Shown piece by piece: positions 42,985-54,500 of a stretch of 64,000 nucleotides of DNA. The position numbers were made by a program, and so were the translations under genes. Source of the DNA: an uncultured Polaribacter sp. (GTDB lineage: Bacteria; Bacteroidota; Bacteroidia; Flavobacteriales; Flavobacteriaceae); NCBI GenBank assembly GCA_943788045.1, contig CALSOT010000007.1:1-64000 (forward strand). The letters run 5' to 3'. Numbering within the stretch: the first letter of the stretch is position 1; each line of letters begins with the position of its first letter. The notes beneath the pieces were generated by a model that had not been told where the DNA came from, did not search any database, and saw nothing but the letters and a program-made list of their open reading frames with translations.

Positions 42985-43170
42985 AAGCTGTGGAGTTTCA
43001 ATTTTTAGTCTTAGAGTTATAAACTTTATAATAAGTATTTAATACCAGTCTCACTTCGCTTAATTGTTGAGCGAGTGGGAGAGAAGTTGAATTGTATTGG
43101 GTTGGATTTGAGTAAAATAAATCAGATTTAAACTCTTTTTCTCTGTGTGCTACCAAATCTAAAGGTATTT

Positions 43171-46100
43171 TTATTCTTTTATAAATTTAATACTATTTTC
43201 ATTATCCAACTTAAGGAAATATTGACCCCTAGTCAGATTTCTAATATCTATAGTTTCATTATTTGAAATACTACCACGTTTAATTTCTGAACCTAAAACG
43301 GTAAAAATTGTATAATTTTTTTTGGTTGTTAATTCAGAAACTTTAATAAAATCTTTTGATGGATTTGGAAATAGTTCAATGGCATTGTTTAATTTAAAAT
43401 TATTGGTGCTTAAAGAACCACTCGTGTATAGATTTTCTATTTCTTGTGCGCTAAGACTTTTCGAATAAATACGAATATCGTCTAATTCTCCGCGCCAATA
43501 ATAGTTAGAATTGTATGAGGCATTACCTATTTGAATATTATTAGTTGATATATCTGTATTTATAATAGTTTGTTCAGAATTATAAGAATCTCCAGAATCT
43601 GGTTGATTGGCATAATAAATACCATCTATATATATTTTAATATCGGATAATTTATCTCCATCTTCAGGGTTGTAAGTAACTGCTATGTGACGCCACATAT
43701 TGCCGTCTAACCTTGCAACACTTGAGTCCTCATTTTGGACATTACTCGTGCCACCTTCCACTCTTATGTTGCCATTTTCAACCATAACATTAAACATTTT
43801 ACCACTAGAATTTGTACCCCAAGAAATAATTGTTTTTCTACTTCCTGCAGTAGTTGTTTTTATCCATGCTGTTACCGTTCGCTCTCCATTAGCCGCTATA
43901 CCTTTGTAGTTGTTAGTTAGATAGTTACCAACAGCACCAGGGCTTTGATAAGCATTATTTAATTCTGCTTTATGGTCATCTACATAAGTTGGACTAAAAC
44001 CACCCACTGCTGCTAAGTTTCTGCTATAAGAGGAGTCATCATTTAAATTTCCATTAAAATTGTAATGAGCTTGCAACGATCCTGTGCCTGAGTTAGCAGT
44101 TACTGTTATAAAATCTTCAACCTCTTTAGTAGCTGTTCCTTCTTTATTGGTTACTGTTAAAGATACTTTATATGAGCCTATTGTATTATAAGTTACAATA
44201 GGGTTTTGGTCAGAACTAGTTGCTGGTGTTCCACCTTCAAAAATCCAACTCCATGACGTTGGATTATTTTGAGAAGTATCTGTAAAACTAAGTTGATTCG
44301 TCTCAAAAACAGTTTGAGAATCAACTGTGAAATCTGCAATTGGTGCAGGTAATTCGCTAACTTTAATGTAGTTAGAATTAATTTTTGATTCTGTACCTGT
44401 ATCTGTAGTGTATGAAAGTGTAACATCAAAAGTACCAAGTGTGCTGTAAGTTACAGTCGGATTTTCGTCCAAACTTGTTGCTGGAGTACCTCCCTCAAAA
44501 GTCCAAATAAAAGAACCAACAGGGACGTCTGATGATTGATTGGTAAATTGAACTTGACCATCTCTAAAAACTTCTGTATCATCTGATGAAAAATCAACTG
44601 CTGGTGACGCTGGTGTTACACCGTCTAAAGCTGATCGCCAAAATCCTCTACCATCTGTGGAAACTGTTAAAAAACTATTTGCTCTAGTTGTTCCGTAATA
44701 AATATCCATTCCAGAAACTCGTATTACAGGTAAACCGTTAGAATAGTCTATCCAACTTGATAAAGCTGCATCTTTATAATACACACCAATATCTGTACCT
44801 ATATATATACCTTCGTCACTTGAATTATCATAGACCATTTCCAATAAAGAAACTTCAGGAAGACCAGAGGAAATATCTGTCCAGTTAGCGCCTTTATTCG
44901 CTGATTTATATATTTTACTTCCAAGTAATATGTAAACAATATTTGTATTTGTTGGATGTGTAGCAATATCTGTAACCTTTCCAGAAAAAGGTAAAGTTAC
45001 TTGGGTAAATGTCGGTGAAGCATCACGTATATTATCAGATCTATAAAAGGTACCTCCTTCTCTAGAAACATACATGATATTATGATCTGCTGTAGATTGT
45101 GCTATTTTTTCAATCCTTAAATTACCTCCGAAAGAAGAAATTTTATCCCAAACTGTTGATGAGGTTGCTGTTCTTGCATTGTTAATTCTTTCTACCTCAA
45201 ATAACCCTACAAAAAGTGTATTTACATCACTTTTATCTAAAACCCCAGTACCTGTGTACCATCCTCTATCTGCACTAGAGGAATTAATTCTTTGAAATGA
45301 TAAACCCCCATCTGAAGATCTACTTATTTTTTCGTATTTAAAATGGTAGGCATACGTATCATCTGAATAATCAAATAATACTGTGGATTCATCACCGCCC
45401 CATGGCGACAACCAAGTTCCATTTTTATTTAATTTTATACCACAATGAAATGTTCCTCCAGCCACATTTGTTGGGTTTTGCTGGCTTTGCGTGCACTCCC
45501 AAATTTCAGCTATTGGTAATCTATCCGTGATAGACTGAAATTTATCATCAGCGTTTAAAAAATATATTCCTCCATCATTTAATGCAAATAATTTGCTGTC
45601 TATTGGTGAATAAGCCCATGTTAACTGATCTAAATGTAGTCCTCCTCCTTCTTGCGTTGTAACATTATTGAATACTTGAACCCAATTTAAACCTCCATCC
45701 GTAGATTTCCAAGATTTTACACCTCCTGCATAAACTATATTTGCGTTATTTGGATCGGCAACAATAAACAAATTGTAATTCGGTTGACCTCTTGAAATAT
45801 TTCCCGCATCACTATATCCTGTAATACATGGCGTTCCACCAGATTTTTTAGTAAAAGTTACTCCTGAGTCTGTTGATAGATATACCCCTTCAAAAGAATC
45901 TTCTCCCAAATGGTCTCTGGAATTTATTACATATACATAATCAGGCTCTGCCGGTGTTACTGCAATTTTCTTAAAACCTCCTAATCCGAATGTGGTGTTT
46001 TCTGTCCAAGTTGCACCGCCGTCTGTAGATCTAAAAAATTGGGATGTAGACCCAGTACCGTTAGTTCCAGCATACATAATATTTGCATTAGTAGGATGAA

Positions 46101-46899
46101 CTCTTAGCTCTTCAGTCTTAAATGCTGATTGTACTTGAGTAAATGTAACACCCCCGTCAATGGATCTGTGAATGCCAGAAGAAGATCCAGCAAGTATTAT
46201 ATTTTCATTATCTGGTTTTATAAGTAATGCATTAATTTTACCGGTAGACAATCCTGAATCATTCCAAGTTACACCCGCATCTGCAGATTTTAATACCCCA
46301 GAATCTGTTCCTATAAATATAGTATTGGGGTTAGAAGGAAGTATTTTAGAGATGAATACTTCATGTGGAAGATGATCTGTTAAAGGTGTCCAGGAAGTTC
46401 CGGCATCGGTTGTTTTAAATAAGCCTCCTTTAAATGTAGAAACATAATAGATAGCTGCATTGGTTGTATGAAAAGCAATATCTTTTACACGTCCTCCATC
46501 TTTTTTTATCCCATTATTTCTTGGCCCTACATTAATAGGCCCATAATTAAACCATTGGCCTTGTTGATTAAAAGCTAACTCAGACCGGATTTTAACAAAT
46601 TCATTTCTTACTTGTCTTGCAGAAATTACATTTCCATATTCATCTAAACGTTTTGAATTTATTACATACCATCGTTCAAATTGTTTCGAACGATCTCCTT
46701 TGAAATGATTGTTATGTTTCCAATAAGTATCGAAAGCTTTTCTTGCCTCTTTAATATTTACGTTTGGAGATTCCATCATTTCAATCCATGCAGGGTATTC
46801 TCCATAGTTTGTGTTTTCTGAATTCTTTTTTACATTCAAGTAAAAAAAAGCGGCAACAACGAGCAATCCATAAAAAATATGTATTTTATTTTTTTTCAT
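43171..46899 (-). CDS. T9SS surface protein: Asp-box propeller, two PKD domains, LamG domain
   Basis: A 1242-residue surface protein. The N-terminus has one hydrophobic signal/anchor segment (about residues 7-22). Residues about 115-740 form a VPS10/BNR-type beta-propeller with at least eight Asp-box motifs, e.g. 'KTTDAGTSWTPL', 'KSADAGVTWND', 'RSTDGGATWTEN', 'KSTDGGLNWVQV'. Two PKD domains follow (about 766-840 and 856-925), both with 'W-x-F-E-G-G-T-P-A-T-S'. A LamG-like lectin domain lies at about 940-1150 ('LQAHYNFNGNLNDDSSYSRN'), then a T9SS domain from about 1173 ('AIELFPNPSKDFIKV'). Asp-box propellers occur in sialidases and in xyloglucanases, but also in non-catalytic adhesins; no glycosidase residues can be pinned down. 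A surface binding or cell-adhesion role is likely. A terminator separates it from HTCS-3. Confidence 0.85.
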   Translation of the reverse strand: MKKNKIHIFYGLLVVAAFFYLNVKKNSENTNYGEYPAWIEMMESPNVNIKEARKAFDTYWKHNNHFKGDRSKQFERWYVINSKRLDEYGNVISARQVRNEFVKIRSELAFNQQGQWFNYGPINVGPRNNGIKKDGGRVKDIAFHTTNAAIYYVSTFKGGLFKTTDAGTSWTPLTDHLPHEVFISKILPSNPNTIFIGTDSGVLKSADAGVTWNDSGLSTGKINALLIKPDNENIILAGSSSGIHRSIDGGVTFTQVQSAFKTEELRVHPTNANIMYAGTNGTGSTSQFFRSTDGGATWTENTTFGLGGFKKIAVTPAEPDYVYVINSRDHLGEDSFEGVYLSTDSGVTFTKKSGGTPCITGYSDAGNISRGQPNYNLFIVADPNNANIVYAGGVKSWKSTDGGLNWVQVFNNVTTQEGGGLHLDQLTWAYSPIDSKLFALNDGGIYFLNADDKFQSITDRLPIAEIWECTQSQQNPTNVAGGTFHCGIKLNKNGTWLSPWGGDESTVLFDYSDDTYAYHFKYEKISRSSDGGLSFQRINSSSADRGWYTGTGVLDKSDVNTLFVGLFEVERINNARTATSSTVWDKISSFGGNLRIEKIAQSTADHNIMYVSREGGTFYRSDNIRDASPTFTQVTLPFSGKVTDIATHPTNTNIVYILLGSKIYKSANKGANWTDISSGLPEVSLLEMVYDNSSDEGIYIGTDIGVYYKDAALSSWIDYSNGLPVIRVSGMDIYYGTTRANSFLTVSTDGRGFWRSALDGVTPASPAVDFSSDDTEVFRDGQVQFTNQSSDVPVGSFIWTFEGGTPATSLDENPTVTYSTLGTFDVTLSYTTDTGTESKINSNYIKVSELPAPIADFTVDSQTVFETNQLSFTDTSQNNPTSWSWIFEGGTPATSSDQNPIVTYNTIGSYKVSLTVTNKEGTATKEVEDFITVTANSGTGSLQAHYNFNGNLNDDSSYSRNLAAVGGFSPTYVDDHKAELNNAYQSPGAVGNYLTNNYKGIAANGERTVTAWIKTTTAGSRKTIISWGTNSSGKMFNVMVENGNIRVEGGTSNVQNEDSSVARLDGNMWRHIAVTYNPEDGDKLSDIKIYIDGIYYANQPDSGDSYNSEQTIINTDISTNNIQIGNASYNSNYYWRGELDDIRIYSKSLSAQEIENLYTSGSLSTNNFKLNNAIELFPNPSKDFIKVSELTTKKNYTIFTVLGSEIKRGSISNNETIDIRNLTRGQYFLKLDNENSIKFIKE

Positions 46900-46944
46900 G
46901 ATGTAATGTTTTACTTCTAAAAATATATGGCAAATTACTGAATT

Positions 46945-46973
46945 AAAAGAGTATTAATTTTTAATACTCTTTT
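46945..46973 (-). terminator. Intrinsic terminator of HTCS-3
   Basis: A perfect 13-bp stem (arms 46945-46957 and 46961-46973, sequence AAAAGAGTATTAA) with a 3-base loop, 36 bases past the HTCS-3 stop on the minus strand. The A run on the left gives the U tract. Confidence 0.88.
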
Positions 46974-47009
46974 TATTTAAATAATTTCAATTAATCATTT
47001 TTAAAACAA

Positions 47010-50000
47010 CTATTTTTCAGTTGCATTTTCTCTTAATTCAGTGGGTAAAACATCAAAATGATCTTTAAAGCACTTTGTAAAGTAAGAAGGAGAGGAAAAA
47101 CCAACCTTAAAGCATATTTCACTAATAGTATGTTCTGTATTTTTTATAAGTTGTTTTGCTTTTTCTAAACGCACTTTCCTAATAAATTCGTTTGCTGTAT
47201 CTCCTGTTAATGCTTTAATTTTTCGATATAATTTACTTCTGCTTAAGAATAACTCTGATGCTAAATGTTCTACATTTAATTTTTCATCATTAATATTTTC
47301 ATTTATATAGGATAAAACATTATTCATAAATTCTTTGTCTAAAGATGTTGTGTTATTTGCATCTATTGTGGTACTAACACTATTAAAATACTTATCAAAC
47401 AAAATTTGTCTACTAGAAATCAATTGTTTTAAGTGCGATTTTAATACTTTCATATTAAATGGTTTGTTTAAATATACATCTGCACCAGAGTCAATTCCTT
47501 TTAATTTATCTATTTGCATTCCTTTAGCAGTAACCATTAATATTGGTATATGACTAGTTTTAATATCGCTTTTTATACGTTCACACAACTCAAAACCATC
47601 CATAATTGGCATCATTACATCAGTTATTAAAATATCTGGAAGATATTTATTTGCTTTTTCTAATCCTTCTAAACCATTTTCTGCTTCTTTTACAATATAA
47701 TCTTCTTTCAACTCATTTCTGATGTAAGATCTTAACTCTGCAGTATCTTCAACAATAAGTATCATCTTTTTACTGGGAACCTCTTTTTCTTCTGTAATTG
47801 CATTATCTGCTGGTTTATTTTTAACAGTAATACTTTCATTTACGGTTTCTTTAAATTTATTATTGGTATTTTCCTTTAGATGCTCGTACCCTAAAGGAAA
47901 ATATATTTTAAATTGTGTTCCTATATTTTCTTTGCTGGTTAAAATTACTTTTCCTTTGTGTAGGTCTACAAAATTTTTAACCAACTCTAATCCAATTCCT
48001 GTTCCTCCGTTATATTGATTATTCTTTTCATTTCCTTGAAAAAAACGATCAAAAACTTTATGTAAATTTTCTTTTTTGATTCCTAACCCCGTATCTTTTA
48101 TAATAATTTCTATGGCTTCTAAAGATTTGGTTTTGGTTACTAATGGTAAAGAAATTAGTTTTTCAGGTTTGTTTATTTGCACTGTAATAGATCCGTTTGC
48201 AGGTGTGGCTTTAAAGGCATTGGATAACAGGTTAAAAATTATTTTTTCTAACATTGATGGATCTGACCAAATAATAAAATTGTTTTGATCGTATTCTACA
48301 GAAAGTTTTATGTTTTGTAAAGAGGCTTGTTCTTCAAAATGACTAACAACTTCTTCAATAAAAGGCACCACAGATATTTGTGAGGCATTAATGCTCATTT
48401 TATTGAACTGAAGTTTTCTAAAATCCATTAACTCATTAATTAATCTAGAAAGGCGTTTTGCATTTTTGTAGATAATATTATGCTTTTCTTTTAAATCGTC
48501 AGAGATTAAATTATTACTTTCTAAAATATCTTCTAAAGGTGTTAAAATTAGGGTTAATGGCGTTCTAAATTCGTGGGAAATATTGGTAAAAAATTGAATT
48601 TTTTTTGCGTTCAAAGCCTCAAATTGTTTGTATTCTTGTCTTTCTAAATTTAAAATTATTTTTTCTCTAACTCTTGCTCTTACGTATTTATAAACAACAT
48701 AAATAAAAAGTCCGAGTAATAAAAGATAGGTTAAAATGGCAGTATTTGTAGCCCACCAAGCAGGAAGAATTTTAATTTTTAAGGTAGTAGGTTTGTCATT
48801 CCAATAGCCGTCATTATTAGATGCTTTTACCATGAAAGTATAATTTCCTGGTGGAACATTTTTGTAAGACGCATTTCTGTTTGTGCCAACGAAACTCCAA
48901 TCTTTATCAAACCCCTTTAAGAAATATGCATATTGATTGTTTTCACTTCTGGTGTAATTTATTCCTGAGTAATCTAACGAAAATACTGCCTGTTTATATG
49001 TTAAAGTTAACTCATCAGTTTTAGAAATTATTTTTTTTAGTGGTGAATTTTCATCCTCTATACTTACTATATCATTCGATAATTTTAAGTCTTTTATATA
49101 AACAATTGGTTTTTCTTTATTGTAAACTATTTCTGATGGATTAAAATAATTGATTCCTTTAGAATTTCCGAAAAACAATACATTGTTTTCATCTTTTAAA
49201 ACTGCATTGTAATTAAATGTATTTGATAATAAACCATCAGTTTTATTAAAGTTTGTAAACGTATTTGTTTGTGTATTAAGTGCAGAAAGCCCTTTGTTTC
49301 CTCCAATCCAAATTGATTTGTCTTTATCTTCAATAATCGAAAAAATGGTTTCATGAATTAAACCATTGTTAGTGTTGTATCTTTTAAAAGTGTTGTTTTT
49401 AGCATTATATTTAGACAGACCATTACCTAAAGTTCCTATCCAAATATTGCTATTGGAGTCCTCAAACAAGCTATAAATAATATTGGATTTAATAGAATAA
49501 TTGCTATTATTCTCAAGATCAGAATTCATTTCGTTGTTAAATGAACTTACATTAAAAGTGTTCGAATTGGTATTTTCAACTTTGTAAACACCTTCTCTGG
49601 AACCAATCCAAATGGCATCATTTTTATCGACTAAAACTTTTCGAATATTACTTTTATGAATATTGTATTTTAAGAAATTTTCTGATTTATAGTGTGTAAA
49701 TTTTTCTGATGTTTGATGATAAGAGTACAATCCACTTAAAAAAGTACCAATCCAAATATTGCCTTTAGAATCTTCATCAAAAGTCATAATTCTATTTGTG
49801 GTGAAAATACTTTTATTTGATGTTTTATTGACATTTATAAATTTTTTAGAGTTGTATTTTAAAAGATAGAGGCCAGAACTCCAAGTACCAATCCAAATAT
49901 TTTTATGACTGTCTATAAAAACAGCTGTAATTCCAAAATTATTCAATCCCTTTGCAATTCCATTATTTTGGTTGAATAAATTTGTAAAAGTGCCTTTTTT

Positions 50001-51173
50001 AGGATCATAAACATCTACACCACCATCAAACATTCCCATCCATAATCTACCAAAATCATCTTTTGCAATACCAGTAACAGAATTAGAATTTAAAGAGTTT
50101 TTTAGAAAAGGCAAACTTTTTATGGAATTGAATTTATTATAATAATCATCATGGATATCAATACCATAATTGTAATAACCTAACCAAACTCTATTTTTAT
50201 CATCAGTAAAAACTGTCCAAATTGAGTTAGATTTTACACCTTTATTATTTAGTTTGTTTTGCCTGTAGTTTTCTGTTAATTTGGTTGATGGGTTTATTTC
50301 AAAAAGACCATCATTTTCTGTAGCACACAAAATATTCGAATTCTGTTTTTCTGCTAAAGACATAATTCTTTTTTTAGTGATTGCATATTTTTCAATAGCA
50401 TACACATCATTTTTGTTGCTTGTAATTTTATATAATCCAGAAGAAACAGTACCAATCCAAACAGATTCATTTTCAGTAACCAACAAAGATTCTACTGCAT
50501 TTTCTATAAATTCTAAATCGTTTTTTGTGTTAAACTTTGCTAGTTGTAAAATTTCATCATAAGGATCAAAAGTCATTAATCCTTGGTTTGTACCTATTAA
50601 AAATCGACCATTAGAAGATTTTACAATAGCATTTATCTGCAAGCTAATGGTTGGTTCATTGTCTTTAAACTTAATTAATTTAGATGAAAGTGTTTTTTTA
50701 TCTAGTTTGTACAATCCATGTTCATGGGTTCCAAATAACAAGGTGTTTTCATCATATTCTGTAATTGCATGTACAGGTATATTAATTTTTTTTTGATCTT
50801 TTAAGAGTTCGATGTTTTCAAATTTATCTAACTCTTTGTTATATAAGTTAAGACCTAGCTCAGTTCCTACCCAAATATTATATTTAGAATCTTGAAATGT
50901 TGTGTAAACGATAGAACTATTTAAAGAAGCTTTTTTAGAATTGAGCTCTTGTTTATAACTCTTAAAATCAGTACTATTATACTTAAACAATCCATCACTA
51001 TTAGTTCCAATCCAAGTAAACCCCTCACTGTCCTTTAAAATAGTTGTAATAGCACTTTGAGTGAAACCATCATTTATAGGTACAAAATTGTACTCATTTT
51101 GATTTTCTTGACCAATTATTGAACTGAAAATCAAAAAGAGAAAAAAAGTGTGTTTAAGTTTAGTTATAATCAT
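47010..51173 (-). CDS. Hybrid two-component system regulator (HTCS-3)
   Basis: A 1387-residue sensor and activator, more distant from HTCS-1 and HTCS-2 than these are from each other. Signal peptide ('LKHTFFLFLIFSSIIGQ'); propeller repeats such as 'GFTWIGTNSDGLFKYNSTDF' and 'YNIWVGTELGLNLYN'; Y_Y_Y domain ('YAYFLKGFDKDWSFVG'); one membrane segment near 808-828. HisKA has His 867 ('NISHEFRTPLTLI'), the ATPase has 'NLLSNAFKATPANG', 'KDTGLGIK' and 'GGTGIGLEL', the receiver has Asp 1185 ('DILITDVMMPIMDG'), and an AraC-type domain closes the protein ('FSSPSYFTKCFKDHFDVLP'). It is divergently placed next to SusC with a 402-base gap, the usual arrangement for an HTCS and its PUL. A repeated element upstream of susC, the GH30 gene and the last gene is its likely binding site. 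Confidence 0.97.
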   Translation of the reverse strand: MIITKLKHTFFLFLIFSSIIGQENQNEYNFVPINDGFTQSAITTILKDSEGFTWIGTNSDGLFKYNSTDFKSYKQELNSKKASLNSSIVYTTFQDSKYNIWVGTELGLNLYNKELDKFENIELLKDQKKINIPVHAITEYDENTLLFGTHEHGLYKLDKKTLSSKLIKFKDNEPTISLQINAIVKSSNGRFLIGTNQGLMTFDPYDEILQLAKFNTKNDLEFIENAVESLLVTENESVWIGTVSSGLYKITSNKNDVYAIEKYAITKKRIMSLAEKQNSNILCATENDGLFEINPSTKLTENYRQNKLNNKGVKSNSIWTVFTDDKNRVWLGYYNYGIDIHDDYYNKFNSIKSLPFLKNSLNSNSVTGIAKDDFGRLWMGMFDGGVDVYDPKKGTFTNLFNQNNGIAKGLNNFGITAVFIDSHKNIWIGTWSSGLYLLKYNSKKFINVNKTSNKSIFTTNRIMTFDEDSKGNIWIGTFLSGLYSYHQTSEKFTHYKSENFLKYNIHKSNIRKVLVDKNDAIWIGSREGVYKVENTNSNTFNVSSFNNEMNSDLENNSNYSIKSNIIYSLFEDSNSNIWIGTLGNGLSKYNAKNNTFKRYNTNNGLIHETIFSIIEDKDKSIWIGGNKGLSALNTQTNTFTNFNKTDGLLSNTFNYNAVLKDENNVLFFGNSKGINYFNPSEIVYNKEKPIVYIKDLKLSNDIVSIEDENSPLKKIISKTDELTLTYKQAVFSLDYSGINYTRSENNQYAYFLKGFDKDWSFVGTNRNASYKNVPPGNYTFMVKASNNDGYWNDKPTTLKIKILPAWWATNTAILTYLLLLGLFIYVVYKYVRARVREKIILNLERQEYKQFEALNAKKIQFFTNISHEFRTPLTLILTPLEDILESNNLISDDLKEKHNIIYKNAKRLSRLINELMDFRKLQFNKMSINASQISVVPFIEEVVSHFEEQASLQNIKLSVEYDQNNFIIWSDPSMLEKIIFNLLSNAFKATPANGSITVQINKPEKLISLPLVTKTKSLEAIEIIIKDTGLGIKKENLHKVFDRFFQGNEKNNQYNGGTGIGLELVKNFVDLHKGKVILTSKENIGTQFKIYFPLGYEHLKENTNNKFKETVNESITVKNKPADNAITEEKEVPSKKMILIVEDTAELRSYIRNELKEDYIVKEAENGLEGLEKANKYLPDILITDVMMPIMDGFELCERIKSDIKTSHIPILMVTAKGMQIDKLKGIDSGADVYLNKPFNMKVLKSHLKQLISSRQILFDKYFNSVSTTIDANNTTSLDKEFMNNVLSYINENINDEKLNVEHLASELFLSRSKLYRKIKALTGDTANEFIRKVRLEKAKQLIKNTEHTISEICFKVGFSSPSYFTKCFKDHFDVLPTELRENATEK

Positions 51174-51402
51174 GAGTGATCAAATTACAAATAAAAAATA
51201 TATTGTAGAAAAGAATAAAAATCTAATTGTCATTTTATAAAAACGAATGTTTTCTTTTTAATGTGAAGTTTTAGGTAGCACATTTATTATTTAAAAAAGA
51301 CATTTCACCTCATTAATTAACCATAACGCCCTTATTTTGTCTAGAATCTATTCTACATTTGATTAGTTATAAACTTAAATGTGGGATTAAATAAAAGAGC
51401 TT

Positions 51403-51449
51403 CAAATATACTTGCTTGCTCCAAATATGTTAATTTTTTCCTCAAATAT
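51403..51449 (+). promoter_or_regulatory. Direct repeats upstream of susC, candidate HTCS-3 operator
   Basis: CAAATAT occurs three times, at 51403-51409, 51422-51428 and 51443-51449, at spacings of 19 and 21 bases. The third copy overlaps TTTCCTCAAA (51437-51446), which is found again at 56397-56406 and 63306-63315. Direct repeats about two helical turns apart suit an AraC-type activator. Confidence 0.65.
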
Positions 51450-51475
51450 TACAAACATAACAAACATTTTGCGTT

Positions 51476-51483
51476 TAAATTTG
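51476..51483 (+). promoter_or_regulatory. Candidate -7 element of susC
   Basis: TAAATTTG fits TAnnTTTG, and 29 bases separate it from the end of TTTCCTCAAA, close to the 28 bases seen before the GH30 gene. No TTTG stands at -33, as expected for an activator-dependent promoter. Upstream bases 51174-51402 between the divergent genes show nothing else I can name. Confidence 0.5.
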
Positions 51484-51575
51484 TAATATATTAAAAAATA
51501 TTATTTTAATTTGAGGATATAATATTTTGATAAAAATATCTTAACTTAAGAATAAACAAATACAAATCAAGAATT

Positions 51576-54500
51576 ATGAAGAGACTATTCTACTTATTGC
51601 TTTTTTTACCCGTAATAATTTATGCTCAATCAGCAACAATTTCAGGAACAGTGAAAGATGAGACTGGCAACTTATTACCTGGTGTAACAATTCAAATTAA
51701 AAATACAGAAAGTTTGGGAGCTGTCTCAGATTTTGACGGAAATTTTATGATTTCAGTGCCTAAAAATAGTTCACAAATTTTAATCTTTTCATATTTAGGA
51801 TACAAAACTGAAACGGTTGATATCAAAAACAAAACCACAATTAATGTACAATTAGAAATAGATGCAACCCAATTAGAGGAAATTGTAGTAGTTGGTTATG
51901 GTAGCGTTCTTAGGAAAGATGTTACGGGTTCAATAACTTCTGTAAAAGTATCAGAAGACATTGCAAATCAATCTGGTTCTGTTGATCAGTTATTACAAGG
52001 AAGATCAGCGGGGGTACAAGTAACACAAAACTTAGGGTCTCCTGGCTCTGGTATTAGTGTAAAAATTAGAGGAACCAATAGTCTTCGTGGAAATAATGAA
52101 CCACTTTATGTTATCGATGGAGTTATTATTTCTTCTGCGGGAGAAGACGTAATAGCTGCTGGTGGTATTGGTAATTCTGGTCAAGAAACTCAAAATGGCT
52201 TGAGTGGGATAAATCCAAGAGACATAGAAAGTATTGAGGTGTTAAAAGATGCATCAGCTACCGCAATTTATGGTTCTAGAGGTGCAAATGGTGTGATTTT
52301 AATTACTACTAAAAAAGGAGAAAAAGGAAAAATTAAAATAAGTGCTTTTGTAACTAACTCTGTAAGAAATATAGATAAAAAATATGATGTTTTAGATGGT
52401 ATAGGCTATGCTAACTATCAAAATGAAGTTTCCTTACTCAGCGGAGAAAACCCTCGATTTCAAGTAAATGGTGACCAAGTATTTGGAATTAGTTACAATA
52501 ACGTAGGCGATGCTAATGTTTTGGATACACCTGCTCAACTTATAAATTGGCAAAATGAGTTATACCGTCCTGGGTTTAGTACGAAGGTTGGTTTTTCAGC
52601 TTCAGGTGGAAGTGATAAAGGGAATTATTATATCTCAGGAGGTTTTGATGAACAAAATGGTATCGTAAGTAATTCTAGCCTCAAAAGTGGTGATTTGAGA
52701 ATTAATTTAAATCAAGACCTTACAAATAAATTAAAATTACAAGCTAGAATTAGTACCTCGTTTAACAATACAAATTTTGCTGAAGGAGGAGATTTAATTG
52801 GTGCCAACCAAAGTTTTGTTAGAAACGCGATTATGTTTAGACCTGTAATCACTGAACAGATTGAAGATTTTGGAGAAGATTTAGAAGCATCAAACCCATA
52901 CTCTTGGGTAAACGATTTTGAAGATGTTTCAAAAGAAAAAAGATATATCATATCTGTAGGGCTTACTTATAAACTGCCTATTAAGGGTTTACAATATGAA
53001 ATAAAAGGAGGTGGTAATATTAGAACTAAAGACAGAAGACGTTTTTTTGGACTAACAACATTTCAAGGTTATAACGCAGATGGTGCATTACAAATATCTA
53101 CTTTGAATGCGACATCTTATCAAATTAATAATTTTTTAAGGTTCAATAGAACTTTTAACAAAAGGCATAGAATAAATGCCACTGCTGGTATCACGTATGA
53201 CGTAAGAAATGTAGAGAATAGTATTTATGCAGTTGAAAAATTTGTAACAACCGAACTTACAACGCAACAGCCTTTTCTAGCATCCGTAATTACGCAACCG
53301 TTACGATATTTAAGAGCTGACCAACAAATTTTCTCTTTATTGGGCAGATTTAATTACACCTATAATAATAAATACATCCTTACAGCATCGTTTCGTAGAG
53401 ATGGTGTTTCTAAATTCTCAGAAGACAATAGGTATGGTTTCTTTCCATCATTCGCATTGGCGTGGAGACTTGATAATGAGGGTTTTATTAAAAAATTAAA
53501 TATTTTTGAAGATTTAAAACTGAGAGCGGGTTGGGGACAAATAGGAAACCATGGTATTAGAGCTTATGGAACATTGTCTGATTATGGGATCAACGGACAA
53601 CTATATGGAACGCCAGGAAATGGAACTAGTGTGCCTATGACACTTAATAACATTGCAAACCCTAATTTAACTTGGGAAACAACTGAACAAATTAATCTAG
53701 GGCTTGATTTTGAAAGTAAAAATAATAGAATCTCAGGTAGTGTTGACGTATACGACAAAACGACCAAAGATTTATTGCAAAATAGTCCGATTCCAACATC
53801 TTCAGGATTTAGTAACATTCTTATAAACAGAGGAAGTATTTCTAACAAAGGTTTGGAGCTTGCATTGAATATTACTCCGGTTTCTACTGATGATTTTGAA
53901 ATTAATATTGGTGGAAATATTTCCTTTAATAGAACGAAAATAGAAGCTCTAGGCATTCCTTTAAAAGACTTTTACATCGATGGAGTTGCAGAAAATCGCT
54001 CGTTTTATTTTGGTAATAAGATAAGTAATGGTCAGTATTTTAGAACTCCTGCCAATGTATTTATTGAAGGTGAAGAAGCAGGTCTTTTTTACGGTTTAGA
54101 AAGTAATGGAGTATATCAAACAGAAGATACAGATCTCGTTGAAGGCGCTGTTGCTGGTGATACTAGATTCGTTGATCAGAATGAAGATGGAGCAATCGAT
54201 ATTTTAGATAGAACTTTTATAGGAAATCCAAACCCTGATTTTGTATATGGTTTTAACCTAAATTTTAAATTAAAACGTCTAACTGCAAACTTCCTCTTTA
54301 ATGGAGTTTATGGAAATGATATTGCGAACGGAAATTTAATTAAGCTTAATAGTGCAGAGGGATTACAAAACAATATTAGCCCTAATGCCTATAACAATGC
54401 ATGGAGGCCAGATGCACAAACGAACCTATATCCTAGATTAGGCTACGATGAAATTCCTAATCAAATAATAGGAATTTCAGATCGTATTATTGAAGACGGT

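Noticed and set aside
43050..43090. GC-richer stem after the small lipoprotein gene
   Set aside because: Pairing has bulges and mismatches and there is no T run, so I do not call it a terminator.
51403..51449. CAAATAT repeats considered as a CRISPR-like or tandem array
   Set aside because: Only three short copies with no conserved longer repeat; their position before susC and the match to two other promoters favour an operator.
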